Shown here: in pieces, positions 7,877-16,859 of the stretch
Layout of the letters: the number at the start of each line of letters is the position of its first letter
Position numbering within the stretch: position 1 is the first letter of the stretch
From: Vreelandella neptunia
GTDB taxonomy: Bacteria > Pseudomonadota > Gammaproteobacteria > Pseudomonadales > Halomonadaceae
NCBI RefSeq assembly: GCF_022489065.1
Contig: NZ_JAKVTW010000011.1
Span: 1 to 64,000 of the forward strand
Direction of reading: 5' to 3'
Length of the DNA stretch: 64,000 nucleotides
Notes under the pieces: generated by a model
What the model saw: only the letters and a program-made list of their open reading frames with translations
What the model was told of the DNA's origin: nothing
The model's database searches: none
Translations under genes and position numbers: made by a program

Positions 7877-10666
7877 ATGGCTCGCGCTCCGATCGTTCTC
7901 GTCGATGGCTCTTCCTACCTTTATCGTGCCTTTCATGCGCTGCCGCCGCTGACGACCTCAAATGGTCAGCCGACGGGCGCGGTAAAAGGCGTGTTGAACA
8001 TGCTCAAGCGGCTGATCAAAGATTACCCGCAAAGCCCTATGGCGGTGGTGTTCGATGCGCCGGGCAAAACGTTCCGCGATGACATGTACAGCGACTATAA
8101 GGCGCATCGCCCACCGATGCCCGATGATCTGCGCAGCCAAATCGCCCCGCTGCACGCCTGCGTGAAGGCGCTGGGTTTGCCCCTGCTGTGTATTGAGGGC
8201 GTGGAAGCCGACGATGTGATTGGAACCTTGGCGCATCACGCCACCCAGGCGGGCCGCGACGCAGTGATCTCCACCGGCGATAAAGATATGGCGCAGCTTG
8301 TCAATGCCCACATCACGCTGGTCAACACCATGAAGGATGAAACCCTGGATGAAGCGGGCGTGGAAGAAAAATTCGGCCTGCCGCCTGCACTGATTATCGA
8401 TTTTCTCGCCTTGATGGGTGATAAGGTCGATAACATTCCCGGCGTACCCGGCGTGGGTGAAAAAACCGCGATTGGCCTGTTGCAAGGCATGGGGGGCGGG
8501 TTAGACACCATTTATGGCGATTTAGAGCGGGTAAAAACGCTCGCCTTCCGGGGTGCGAAAACGCTGCCTAAAAAGCTCGAAGAGCATCGTGACCAGGCGT
8601 TTCTCTCCTACCAGTTGGCGACCATCAAAGTCGACTGCGAGCTGCCCGTGGGCTTGGATGATTTGGATATCGCCCACCCGGATCGTGAGGCGCTGGTCAC
8701 ACTGTATAAAGAGATGGAGTTCCGCCAGTGGCTGGGTGAGCTGCTGGAAGGCAAAGACGAAGGCGTGGATGATGTTAAAGGCGGGGAGCCTGCCCCTGCT
8801 ATCGCCGAGGAAGCGGATAGCGAGCTCGACGGAGCCAGTGCCTCTTCTCAAGCAAGTACGCGCGAAGATCACGTCATTCTGGAACAGGCAGACTTCGAGC
8901 GCTGGCTTGAGCGGTTACAAAACGCCGAGCGCTTCTGTTTTGACCTGGAAACTACCAGCCTCAACTATATGGACGCAGAAATTGTAGGCGTTGGGCTATC
9001 CCTAGAAGCAGGGGAGGCCGCCTATATCCCGCTCGCCCATGACTACCTGGATGCCCCCCAGCAGCTTGAGCGCAAAACGGTGCTGGCCTCGCTAAAGCCA
9101 CTGCTGGAAGACCCTAAAAAAACCAAGATTGGCCAAAACCTCAAGTACGATATCTCCGTGCTGGCCAACTACGCGATCTCCGTGGCGGGCCCGTTTGCCG
9201 ACACCATGCTGGCCTCCTACGTGCTTAACTCAACCGCCACGCGCCACGATATGGATTCCCTGGCACTCAAGTACCTGGGTGAAAAAACCATCTCCTTTGA
9301 AGAGATTGCCGGTAAAGGTGCCAAACAGCTGACCTTTAACCAGATTGCCCTGGAGCAGGCGGCGCCTTACGCCTGTGAAGATGTGGATATCACCCTGCGC
9401 CTGCAGCAAACCTTACGCCCTCAGGTCGAAAACGAAGGGCGCTTGGCGGAAGTGCTGGATCATATCGAACTGCCGCTAATTAAAGTGCTCTCGCGCATTG
9501 AGCGCAACGGGGTCGCGGTCGATGCTGACCTACTGCACAAGCAGAGCCAGCAGTTAGAAAAGCGGATTGGTGAACTAGAGCGCGAAGCGTTTGAACTGGC
9601 CGGGCGGGAATTTAACCTGGGCTCGCCCAAGCAGTTGGGACAAATTCTGTTTGAAGAGCAGAAAATTCCGGTGCTCAAGAAAACACCCAAGGGCGCGCCC
9701 TCTACCGCGGAAGGCGTGCTGGAGGAGCTGGCGCTGGATTACCCGCTGCCCAAGGTGATTATGCAGCATCGGGGGCTGGCCAAGCTGAAGTCCACCTATA
9801 CCGATAAACTGCCAAGGCTGCTCAATAAAGCCACGGGCCGAGTGCATACCAGCTACCACCAAGCGGTCACCGCCACCGGGCGGCTCTCTTCATCTGATCC
9901 CAACTTACAAAACATCCCCATTCGAACCGAAGAGGGGCGCAAAATTCGTCAGGCGTTTATTGCCCGCCCTGGCTATCGCATTGTTGCTGCTGATTACTCG
10001 CAAATTGAGCTGCGTATTATGGCGCATCTTTCCGAGGATAAAGGCCTGCTGGAAGCCTTTGCCGAGGGGCGCGATATCCACACCGCTACCGCGGCAGAAG
10101 TTTTCGGAACCTCGCTTGAGAAAGTCTCTGGCGATCAGCGACGCAGCGCCAAAGCGATTAACTTCGGTTTGATTTACGGCATGAGCGCCTGGGGCCTTTC
10201 GCGTCAGCTGCACATTGAGCGTAATCAGGCACAAACCTATATCGACCGCTACTTTGACCGCTACCCTGGCGTGGCCCGCTATATGGAGCGAATTCGCTCT
10301 CAGGCAGCTGAAGATGGCTTTGTCGAAACCGTGCTGGGTCGGCGGCTCTACCTGCCGGAAATTCAGTCGCAGAACCGTAATCGTCGTCAAGGGGCTGAGC
10401 GCACGGCCATTAACGCACCCATGCAGGGCACCGCAGCGGATATCATCAAGCAGGCAATGATCGATGTAGACGCGTGGCTAGCAGAAGGCGAGTTCGACGC
10501 GCTGATGGTGATGCAGGTGCACGATGAACTGGTGTTTGAAGTGGCCGAGAAGCAGGTCGAGACGTTTATCGAGCAGGTGCAAAAACGCATGCAGGGCGCG
10601 GCGGAGCTGAAAGTGCCGCTGATTGTGGAAGCGGAGAGCGGTGCCAACTGGGATGAGGCGCACTAA
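7877..10666 (+). CDS. polA: DNA polymerase I
   Basis: Repair and Okazaki-fragment polymerase. All three modules are present in 929 residues. The 5' nuclease (about 1-290) has GVEADDVIGTLA and GVPGVGEKTA. The 3'-5' exonuclease (about 330-520) keeps the Asp-x-Glu pair in FDLETTSL, so proofreading is probably active. The polymerase runs from about 540, with motif A (ADYSQIELRIMAHLS), motif B (RRSAKAINFGLIYG) and motif C (MQVHDELVFE). A polar linker rich in Glu/Ser/Ala (about 300-330) joins the first two modules. Divergent from thrB-speA and followed by a bidirectional hairpin. Confidence 0.98.
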   Translation: MARAPIVLVDGSSYLYRAFHALPPLTTSNGQPTGAVKGVLNMLKRLIKDYPQSPMAVVFDAPGKTFRDDMYSDYKAHRPPMPDDLRSQIAPLHACVKALGLPLLCIEGVEADDVIGTLAHHATQAGRDAVISTGDKDMAQLVNAHITLVNTMKDETLDEAGVEEKFGLPPALIIDFLALMGDKVDNIPGVPGVGEKTAIGLLQGMGGGLDTIYGDLERVKTLAFRGAKTLPKKLEEHRDQAFLSYQLATIKVDCELPVGLDDLDIAHPDREALVTLYKEMEFRQWLGELLEGKDEGVDDVKGGEPAPAIAEEADSELDGASASSQASTREDHVILEQADFERWLERLQNAERFCFDLETTSLNYMDAEIVGVGLSLEAGEAAYIPLAHDYLDAPQQLERKTVLASLKPLLEDPKKTKIGQNLKYDISVLANYAISVAGPFADTMLASYVLNSTATRHDMDSLALKYLGEKTISFEEIAGKGAKQLTFNQIALEQAAPYACEDVDITLRLQQTLRPQVENEGRLAEVLDHIELPLIKVLSRIERNGVAVDADLLHKQSQQLEKRIGELEREAFELAGREFNLGSPKQLGQILFEEQKIPVLKKTPKGAPSTAEGVLEELALDYPLPKVIMQHRGLAKLKSTYTDKLPRLLNKATGRVHTSYHQAVTATGRLSSSDPNLQNIPIRTEEGRKIRQAFIARPGYRIVAADYSQIELRIMAHLSEDKGLLEAFAEGRDIHTATAAEVFGTSLEKVSGDQRRSAKAINFGLIYGMSAWGLSRQLHIERNQAQTYIDRYFDRYPGVARYMERIRSQAAEDGFVETVLGRRLYLPEIQSQNRNRRQGAERTAINAPMQGTAADIIKQAMIDVDAWLAEGEFDALMVMQVHDELVFEVAEKQVETFIEQVQKRMQGAAELKVPLIVEAESGANWDEAH

Positions 10667-10687
10667 CACCGCGTCTTAAGGAAACGA

Positions 10688-10714
10688 AACCCCGCAGCCA
10701 CTGGCTGCGGGGTT
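10688..10714. terminator. Hairpin between convergent polA and fbpA
   Basis: Perfect 12-base arms, AACCCCGCAGCC and GGCTGCGGGGTT, with a 3-base loop. The T-rich tail is better on the minus strand (GTTTCGTTTCC), but it sits where both genes must end. Confidence 0.7.
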
Positions 10715-10719
10715 ATCAA

Positions 10720-11745
10720 TTAACGCCAGCCGACTCGGTCAAAGATACGAATGGCTTCAGGGTTGTTTTCACCCAGCACGCTAATGTTTACGTCATCCGT
10801 TTTGAAGTTGCCCCAAGATTCGAGCACTGGGTCTTTCTTGATGCCTTCAACCACCGGGAACTCATTGTTACCGGAGGCGAAGATTTCCTGAGCAGTGTCG
10901 GAAGAGAGGTACTCGAGGAAGCGAATGGCGTTTTCGCGGTTAGGCGCGCCTTCCACAACACCGGCGCCGCCAACGTTAACGTGTGTGCCGCGGTCATCCT
11001 GGTTGGGGAAGATGATGCCTACTTTACGGGCTGCTTCGCGCTCTGACTCATCGTCAGACTTTAACAGACGCACATAGTAGTAGTGGTTGGCCACGCCAAT
11101 GTCACACTCGCCACTAGCAACGCCGAGAATCTGGTCGGTATCGCCGCCTTCCGGGGCACGCGCCATATTATCCACAACACCTTGGGCCCACTCTTCGGCA
11201 CCCTCTTCGCCGTGGTGCTCAATCATCGAAGCCAGCAGCGATTGGTTGTAAATGTTGTTGGAGGAGCGAATGCACACTTTGCCTTCAAACTGCGGGTCGG
11301 CAAGGTCTTCGTAGCTGGTAATTTGGCTTGGGTCGAAGTTTTCACGGTTGTAATAAATTGCCCGCGCGCGCTGACTGAAGCCAAACCATAGGCCATCAGG
11401 GTGACGCATGGATTCAGGCAGGCGCTCGTTAAGAGTGTCTGATTCGACGCTTTGGAAGATGCCTTCATATTCTGCACGCCATAGACGGCCTGCATCGACA
11501 GTCATCATGACATCAGCGGGGCTTGCGACGCCTTCGCGCTGAATACGCTCAATCAATTGGTCGGAATCACCTTCAAGGATGTTAACTTCAATGCCGGTCT
11601 CTTCGGTGAACGCATCATAAAGACGCTCGTCAGAGTCGTAATGGCGCGCGGAGTAGAGGTTGAGTTCATCTGCGGCGACCTGACCGGCAAAAGTAGCGCC
11701 CACCATCATCGCTGCCATTGGAGCAACAAAGCGTACGGTTTTCAT
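10720..11745 (-). CDS. fbpA: Iron(III) ABC transporter periplasmic binding protein (FbpA/FutA type)
   Basis: Captures ferric iron in the periplasm and hands it to the FbpB permease. The 341-residue precursor has a cleavable signal peptide ending ...AGQVAA-DELNLYSARHYDSDE; the LYSARHY opening is typical of FutA/Idi-type ferric binding proteins. The Tyr run in ANHYYYVRLL near residue 220 matches the iron-binding tyrosines. I use ATG 11745, because the ATG three codons upstream overlaps the AAGGAT ribosome-binding site. It stands divergent from fbpC, with a Fur-like box 25 bases before its start, so iron repression is likely. Confidence 0.92.
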   Translation of the reverse strand: MKTVRFVAPMAAMMVGATFAGQVAADELNLYSARHYDSDERLYDAFTEETGIEVNILEGDSDQLIERIQREGVASPADVMMTVDAGRLWRAEYEGIFQSVESDTLNERLPESMRHPDGLWFGFSQRARAIYYNRENFDPSQITSYEDLADPQFEGKVCIRSSNNIYNQSLLASMIEHHGEEGAEEWAQGVVDNMARAPEGGDTDQILGVASGECDIGVANHYYYVRLLKSDDESEREAARKVGIIFPNQDDRGTHVNVGGAGVVEGAPNRENAIRFLEYLSSDTAQEIFASGNNEFPVVEGIKKDPVLESWGNFKTDDVNISVLGENNPEAIRIFDRVGWR

Positions 11746-11769
11746 CAAGCACATCCTTAATTATTGAAT

Positions 11770-11788
11770 GATAATAAGTTGCATTATT
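11770..11788. promoter_or_regulatory. Fur-like box
   Basis: The 19 bases starting GATAATAAGT agree with the classical GATAATGATAATCATTATC at 13 of 19 positions, including the left hexamer and nearly all of the right one. It lies in the divergent fbpA/fbpC spacer, close to fbpA, where a ferric-uptake repressor site is expected. Confidence 0.65.
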
Positions 11789-11972
11789 AACATTGTTATT
11801 GAAGCGTTTCATCTGCTTGGCGTCAAGACCCTATTGGTAGAGGATTGGTAGAAGAAACGGGATACGTGCATAACGCTTCAATAAAAAATAGAATGCAAAT
11901 AACTTTCAAACGTACTCAATCCGCGTTTAGACGCGCTCTAACGCAGTTTGCTCACCTGGACAGTGGTGATTT

Positions 11973-13073
11973 ATGACAGCAACCCTCAAGGTCGCCTCGG
12001 CGGCGCCGAATACCACGGCGCTGACACTTCACAATGTGCGCCACGCTTATGACGGTCATTTGGTCGTCAAAGGAGTCGATTTAAGCGTCGCCCCAGGTGA
12101 GGTGGTTTGCTTGTTGGGGCCCTCAGGGTGTGGCAAAACCACCCTGTTGCGTATCGCCGCAGGGCTTGAGGTGTTGCAAGAGGGCAGTGTCTCTTTAGAG
12201 GATGTCTATATTGCCGCGCCGGGCCAGCGCCATGTGCCCCCGGAAAAGCGCAATGTGGGGCTGGCGTTTCAAGATTCCGCGCTTTTTCCCCACCTCACCG
12301 TGCTGGAAAATGTCACCTTTGGACTCAAGCACTTGGCCTCAGGGCAGCGCCGCGTGCGCGCTAAACAGCTGCTGGAGCAGTTAGGTATGGCGGCGTATAT
12401 CGATGTTTATCCGCACATGCTTTCAGGAGGCCAGCAGCAGCGGGTGGCCCTGGCGCGTGCACTGGCTCCGTCGCCACGCTTAATGCTGTTGGATGAACCG
12501 TTCTCAAGCCTGGATGCGCGGCTGCGTGACCGTATCCGCGATGACACGCTACACGTGCTTAAAAAAGTTGGCGCGGCGACGCTGTTAGTCACCCACGATC
12601 CCGAAGAGGCCATGTTTATGGCGGATCGCATTGCGCTGATGCGTGACGGACGGATCGTGCAAACAGGAACACCGCGTGAGCTTTACTGCGCCCCACAAGA
12701 CCCTTTTGTCGTGACATTTTTTGGCGATGTGAATGAATTGCAGGGCAAAGTACACAATGGCGCGGTGAACACCCCGGTAGGGCGAGTGCCCGCCGTTGGG
12801 CTTGCCGAAGGTAGCGATGCGCAGATAATGATTCGCCCGGAGGCGTTAAGAATTGTTGAGCGACATCTGCCAGCTGATGAGCACCGCCATAGCCATGTAG
12901 TGATGGCCAAGCTACTGGGGCGCACCAGCCTATTGCATCTGTGTGCCCATGGCGAAAATGGCCTGGAGGCTCACTTGCATGCTCGTGTGCCAGGAGTGTT
13001 TCTACCCGCAGAAGGCCAGCCGGTGGATATCCACCTCGATCTTTCCCAGGTATTTGTTTTCCCGCTTACCTAG
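11973..13073 (+). CDS. fbpC: Iron(III) ABC transporter ATP-binding protein (FbpC type)
   Basis: ATPase of the ferric importer. Walker A GPSGCGKTTLLR near 50, Q-loop FQDSALFPHL, signature LSGGQQQRVALARAL, Walker B LMLLDEPFSSLD and the switch His in LLVTHDPEEA are all intact. After about residue 240 a TOBE-like regulatory domain follows (IMIRPEALRIVE), as in FbpC/PotA-type subunits. 366 residues, normal length. It faces away from fbpA and converges on fbpB, so the three subunits come from three different orientations, an uncommon layout. The stop codon lies inside a 17-base tandem duplication. Confidence 0.9.
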   Translation: MTATLKVASAAPNTTALTLHNVRHAYDGHLVVKGVDLSVAPGEVVCLLGPSGCGKTTLLRIAAGLEVLQEGSVSLEDVYIAAPGQRHVPPEKRNVGLAFQDSALFPHLTVLENVTFGLKHLASGQRRVRAKQLLEQLGMAAYIDVYPHMLSGGQQQRVALARALAPSPRLMLLDEPFSSLDARLRDRIRDDTLHVLKKVGAATLLVTHDPEEAMFMADRIALMRDGRIVQTGTPRELYCAPQDPFVVTFFGDVNELQGKVHNGAVNTPVGRVPAVGLAEGSDAQIMIRPEALRIVERHLPADEHRHSHVVMAKLLGRTSLLHLCAHGENGLEAHLHARVPGVFLPAEGQPVDIHLDLSQVFVFPLT

Positions 13074-13102
13074 CGCTTATTCAGGTCTAGCGCTTATTCA
13101 GG
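13070..13102. repeat. 17-bp tandem duplication joining the ends of fbpC and fbpB
   Basis: CTAGCGCTTATTCAGG occurs twice (13070-13085 and 13087-13102), identical in 16 bases with one base between. The first copy holds the fbpC stop TAG (13071-13073); the second holds the fbpB stop (13098-13100, TCA on this strand). Confidence 0.9.
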
Positions 13103-14783
13103 ATTTTGCGCCGGGGCGTGAACGGCGCATGGCCATGCTGAGAAGAATCACCGGCAAAATACCCACTACAACAATCGCCAGCGACGAAGTGGAGGCTTCG
13201 GCCAGCCGTTCATCGGAGGCCAGGTTGTGCGCCCGCACCGCCAACGTGTCGAAGTTGAAAGGGCGCAGAATAATCGTGGCGGGCAACTCCTTCATCACAT
13301 CGACAAAGACGAGAATTCCCGCTGCCAATAGGCTACTGCGCATCATCGGCGTATGAATATGACGCAGTGTGCCGCCAGCGGTTTGCCCCAAGGTGCGTGA
13401 GGCGGCATCCATGCTGGGTGTGACTTTGCCTAAACTTGCCTCCACTGCATTGAAGGAGACCGCCAAAAAGCGCACCACATAGGCATACAGTAAAATAAAC
13501 GCCGACCCGCTGAACACTAAACCTATGATGTAGCCATAGTGGGTGTGCAGCCAGTTATTCAGGGCGTTATCCAGCCAGGTAAACGGAATTAAAATGCCCA
13601 CTGCGACCACCGAACCCGGGATCGCGTAGCCCATAGAGGCTATCCGAGAAGCCACCCTTGCAAATGTCGTATCGTGCATGCGCACGCCGTAGCTCAGCAC
13701 CACTGCCAACCCCACGGCAATCAACGAAGCCACCGTTGCCAGCCCAAGGCTGTTCCAGGCGTAGCCGATAAAGCGCGACCCCCAGAGTGAGTCGCCCCCC
13801 TGCAGTGCCAAATTAAGCAGAATACCGCTGGGCAGTAAAAAACCCACCAGCACCGGCAGTAGGCATGCAAGCGTCGCCGCAGCGGCACGCCAGCCGTGCA
13901 AGGCGTATTCTGGCAGCTGTTGATAGCGATTGGTGGTATGAAAGTAGCGGCGCTTGCCTCGCGACCAGCGCTCCAGCAGCACTAATACAATCACAAAGGT
14001 GAGTAGGCACGCCGCCAGTTGCGCCGCCGCTACCTGTTCACCCATACCAAACCAGGTGCGATAAATGCCGGTAGTAAAGGTATCGACCCCAAAGAACTGC
14101 ACAGCGCCGAACTCGTTCAGCGTCTCCATCAGCACCAGTGAAACGCCGCCTACCAGCGCCGGGCGTGCCAGTGGTACGGCAACACTGGCAAACAGCTTCC
14201 AGGGGCCGCGCCCTAATGTGCGGCCTACATCCAGCACGCACACCGATTGCTCAAGAAATGAGGCGCGGGCCAGCAGGTAGACATAGGGGTAAAGCACCAG
14301 GGTGATCACCGTGGCTGCACCGCCGAGGGAGCGAACATTGGGAAAGTAGTAGTCGCCATATCCCCAGTCAAACGTTTCTCGCAGCAGGCTTTGCAACGGG
14401 CCAGCGAACTGGAGGAAGTCGGTATAGGCGTAGGCGATGACGTAGGTAGGCACCGCCAACGGCAGCAGCAGCGCCCACTCGAATAACCGTTTGCCGGGAA
14501 AGCGGCACATCACCACCAGCCAGGCCGTCCCGGTGCCGATGATGAGCGTGCCGAGCCCGACGGTCACTACCAGCCAGAAAGTGTTGTTCAAGTAGCGACC
14601 CAGTACCGTGCTGACCAGATGCTGCCAAACCCCATCGGTGGGCATCACAATATGGGCAAACACGACCAGCACCGGCAGGGCAACGACGAACGCCACCACG
14701 ATCAACGCTATCGACCAGGGGCTAGCGCGACGGCTAAGCGAAGATGAAAAGGCGGATAGCCCGCGATAGCTGGATCTCAACAA
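13098..14783 (-). CDS. fbpB: Iron(III) ABC transporter permease (FbpB type, tandem-domain)
   Basis: Inner-membrane channel of the ferric importer. Two BPD-type permease domains are fused in one chain of 561 residues with about twelve hydrophobic helices. The coupling EAA-like loops read VLDVGRTLGRGPWKLFASVAVPLARPAL in the first half and SMDAASRTLGQTAGGTLRHIHTP in the second (shortened here to their key GRTLG / ASRTLG parts). No ATG fits; TTG 14783 has AGGGAG 7 bases upstream, better than TTG 14807, which has none. Separated from fbpA by the convergent fbpC, so it needs its own promoter near 14.8 kb. Confidence 0.9.
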   Translation of the reverse strand: MLRSSYRGLSAFSSSLSRRASPWSIALIVVAFVVALPVLVVFAHIVMPTDGVWQHLVSTVLGRYLNNTFWLVVTVGLGTLIIGTGTAWLVVMCRFPGKRLFEWALLLPLAVPTYVIAYAYTDFLQFAGPLQSLLRETFDWGYGDYYFPNVRSLGGAATVITLVLYPYVYLLARASFLEQSVCVLDVGRTLGRGPWKLFASVAVPLARPALVGGVSLVLMETLNEFGAVQFFGVDTFTTGIYRTWFGMGEQVAAAQLAACLLTFVIVLVLLERWSRGKRRYFHTTNRYQQLPEYALHGWRAAAATLACLLPVLVGFLLPSGILLNLALQGGDSLWGSRFIGYAWNSLGLATVASLIAVGLAVVLSYGVRMHDTTFARVASRIASMGYAIPGSVVAVGILIPFTWLDNALNNWLHTHYGYIIGLVFSGSAFILLYAYVVRFLAVSFNAVEASLGKVTPSMDAASRTLGQTAGGTLRHIHTPMMRSSLLAAGILVFVDVMKELPATIILRPFNFDTLAVRAHNLASDERLAEASTSSLAIVVVGILPVILLSMAMRRSRPGAKS

Positions 14784-14893
14784 GCGAACACTCCCTGCAG
14801 CAGCCAAATTAAGTGCAGTAAACGCCTAATGCGAATCACTGACGGGCGTGAATAGTAGCACTGGCGGGGCACTGCTGCAGCTTTGCAAGCTGC

Positions 14894-14914
14894 AAAAAGC
14901 CCGCCGAGGCGGGC
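14894..14914 (-). terminator. Terminator of the TRAP transporter operon
   Basis: GCCCGC and GCGGGC arms with a 4-base loop, followed on the minus strand by TTTTT. A second hairpin, TGCAGCTTTGCAAGCTGCA (14876-14894), abuts it downstream. Lies 46 bases after the dctM-type gene. Confidence 0.85.
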
Positions 14915-14959
14915 CACAAAGGTAGGACGTTAAGCGTTACGCTGAGTGGAGATATCCGC

Positions 14960-16294
14960 CTAATAACCCAGCATCATGCTAGGCAGGCCGGTAATCAGCC
15001 ACGGGAAGAACGCCATTAGCGTACACGCCAGCAAAATCAGCGCGACAAAGGGCACCACCGCTTTATACAGATCGACAATTTCTACCCCCGGCGGCGCGAC
15101 GCCTTTTAAGTAGAACAGTGCATAGCCAAAGGGCGGCGTTAGGAACGATGTTTGTAGTACCACCGCCACCATCACCACGAACCAGAGCATATCCACGCCC
15201 ATGGTTTCGACGATAGGCAGCATGATGGGGAAGCTCAGCAGTACAATACCGGTCCAGTCCAGGAACATGCCCAGGATAAACACCAGGAACAGCATCAGGA
15301 TCAACGCGCCTATGGTGCCCCCAGGCATCGCTAGCACCAGTTCGCTAATTACGGTCATGCCACCACCGCGGGAAAACACGCCGGTAAAGGCGGTGGCGCC
15401 CACCAGCACGAGCATTACCATGGTGGTGGTTTTACCCGCTTCGATCATTGTCCAGAAGCAGGTGGAGACTTTGCGGTCGCCAAAAATTAAAAACAGGATA
15501 AAGGCGATAAACACGCCGATGGCCGATGCCTCTGTCGCCGTAGCGATACCGGTGAACAGCGCCCCCAGCACACCCAGGATCAATGACATTGGTGGCACGA
15601 CGTACTTCGCCAGCATGATCAGCAGCTGTTTCGTGCTGACTTCGGCACGCTCCTCTGCTGGCACCTTGGGGCCGTAGCTGGGTTTGATATAGCAGATGAT
15701 CAGTACGTAGAGGGCGTACATAACGCCGAGCAGCAGGCCGGGAATAAGCGCGCCTGCAAACAGGGCCCCTACTGAGACCGGTGAGTAACTAGCCATCAGA
15801 ATGAGCATGATGCTGGGCGGAATCAAGATACCCAAACAGCCGCTGGCCATAATGACCCCGGCGCTTAGCTCTTTGTTGTAGCCATACTTGAGCATCGGTA
15901 CCAGCGCAATCATGCCCATCACTGCAATCGAGGCGCCGACAATACCGGTGGTGGCGGCGAGTAGCACCGAGACAATCACCACGGTAAGCGCCAGCCCGCC
16001 GCGCAGGTTCGCCAGCAGTAAGCGCATGGCGTCAAACATCTTCTCGGTAACGCCTGAGTCGTTTAAGAACCTTGCCATTAGGATAAACAGCGGTATCGCC
16101 ACCAGGACGTAGTTATCCATGGCGTTGCCGAAAATATTATTGATCAGCGTGCCGAGTATGCGCTCACCGGGGCCAAGAAAGGCGCCGATAACCGCGACAC
16201 CGCCCAGCACAAAAGCCAGTGGGTGGCCCATAAACAGCCCCACCATCAGGCCGCCAAACATCACTAGCGTGAGTAATTCAGGACTTAGGTTCAT
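14960..16294 (-). CDS. TRAP transporter large permease (DctM type)
   Basis: The 444-residue membrane subunit that moves the substrate with a sodium gradient. About 12 hydrophobic segments. Family landmarks include the N-terminal GHPLAFVLGG, ATTGIVGASIAVMG, and SGCLGILIPPSIMLI, the conserved IPPS motif of the ion transporter superfamily. It is the last gene of a three-gene operon and overlaps the small permease by ATGA (16291-16294), as most DctQM pairs do. The closest TRAP group by feel is that for 2-oxo acids, lactate and related carboxylates; the exact solute is unknown. Confidence 0.93.
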   Translation of the reverse strand: MNLSPELLTLVMFGGLMVGLFMGHPLAFVLGGVAVIGAFLGPGERILGTLINNIFGNAMDNYVLVAIPLFILMARFLNDSGVTEKMFDAMRLLLANLRGGLALTVVIVSVLLAATTGIVGASIAVMGMIALVPMLKYGYNKELSAGVIMASGCLGILIPPSIMLILMASYSPVSVGALFAGALIPGLLLGVMYALYVLIICYIKPSYGPKVPAEERAEVSTKQLLIMLAKYVVPPMSLILGVLGALFTGIATATEASAIGVFIAFILFLIFGDRKVSTCFWTMIEAGKTTTMVMLVLVGATAFTGVFSRGGGMTVISELVLAMPGGTIGALILMLFLVFILGMFLDWTGIVLLSFPIMLPIVETMGVDMLWFVVMVAVVLQTSFLTPPFGYALFYLKGVAPPGVEIVDLYKAVVPFVALILLACTLMAFFPWLITGLPSMMLGY

Positions 16295-16794
16295 GCTGAT
16301 GTCTCCTCACGCAGTTGCATAATGGCGCGCAGCACAATGGCAATTGCCTGCAGCAGAATCAGAACCGCAGCGACCACAATGACCCCTTTGATCGGGTAGA
16401 CCGGGATTGAAACCATGCCATAGGTGGTTTCACCGCGGCTCCACGCGCGCTCAAAGAAGCTCCAGCCAAGAGTGATCAGCATCCAGATAAAGGGAACAAA
16501 GAAAATGAGATAGCCGAGTACGTCAAGCACCGCTTGCTTTTTACGCGACAGCAAACGTTTCAACACGTCGACTTCCACGTGGGCATGGTGCTTGAGCCCA
16601 TAGGCTGCCATTAACATGAAGTGGGCGCCAAACAGCATTTTGGTGACGTCAAAGGCCCAGTCGCTAGGGCGTCCAAACAGAAAGCGTGACGCAATGTCGA
16701 AAAGAACAATCAGGGTAATGATGGCAATCAATGGAGCGATGACGCGTCCAAAGGCTTCATTGATGGCATCGATCGCCTTGGCAATCGCATTCAT
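16291..16794 (-). CDS. TRAP transporter small permease (DctQ type)
   Basis: A 167-residue partner of the large permease with four hydrophobic helices (about 18-38, 52-70, 92-112 and 135-157). FGRPSDWAFDVTKML and HHAHVEVDVL are typical of the small subunits of this group. It is coupled to dctM by a four-base overlap and separated from the binding-protein gene by 65 bases that hold a terminator-like hairpin, so less permease than binding protein would be made. Confidence 0.9.
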   Translation of the reverse strand: MNAIAKAIDAINEAFGRVIAPLIAIITLIVLFDIASRFLFGRPSDWAFDVTKMLFGAHFMLMAAYGLKHHAHVEVDVLKRLLSRKKQAVLDVLGYLIFFVPFIWMLITLGWSFFERAWSRGETTYGMVSIPVYPIKGVIVVAAVLILLQAIAIVLRAIMQLREETSA

Positions 16795-16816
16795 GGAAGA
16801 TCTCCGCAGTCAGCAC

Positions 16817-16847
16817 AAAAAAACCGCCCCGGTAAAAACCGAGGCGG
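16817..16847 (-). terminator. Internal terminator between TRAP binding protein and permeases
   Basis: On the minus strand a 10-base stem (one G-U pair) with a 4-base loop is followed by seven T. Its place inside the operon fits partial termination after the abundant periplasmic protein. Confidence 0.8.
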
Positions 16848-16859
16848 CACAGAAGCGCC

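Noticed and set aside
7958-8511. Long open frames on the strand opposite polA
   Set aside because: They lie wholly within polA, have no ribosome-binding site and give Gln/His/Arg-rich text of the kind made by reading GC-rich genes backwards.
14784-14807. TTG 14807 as start of the FbpB permease
   Set aside because: No ribosome-binding site precedes it; AGGGAG is well placed for TTG 14783 instead.
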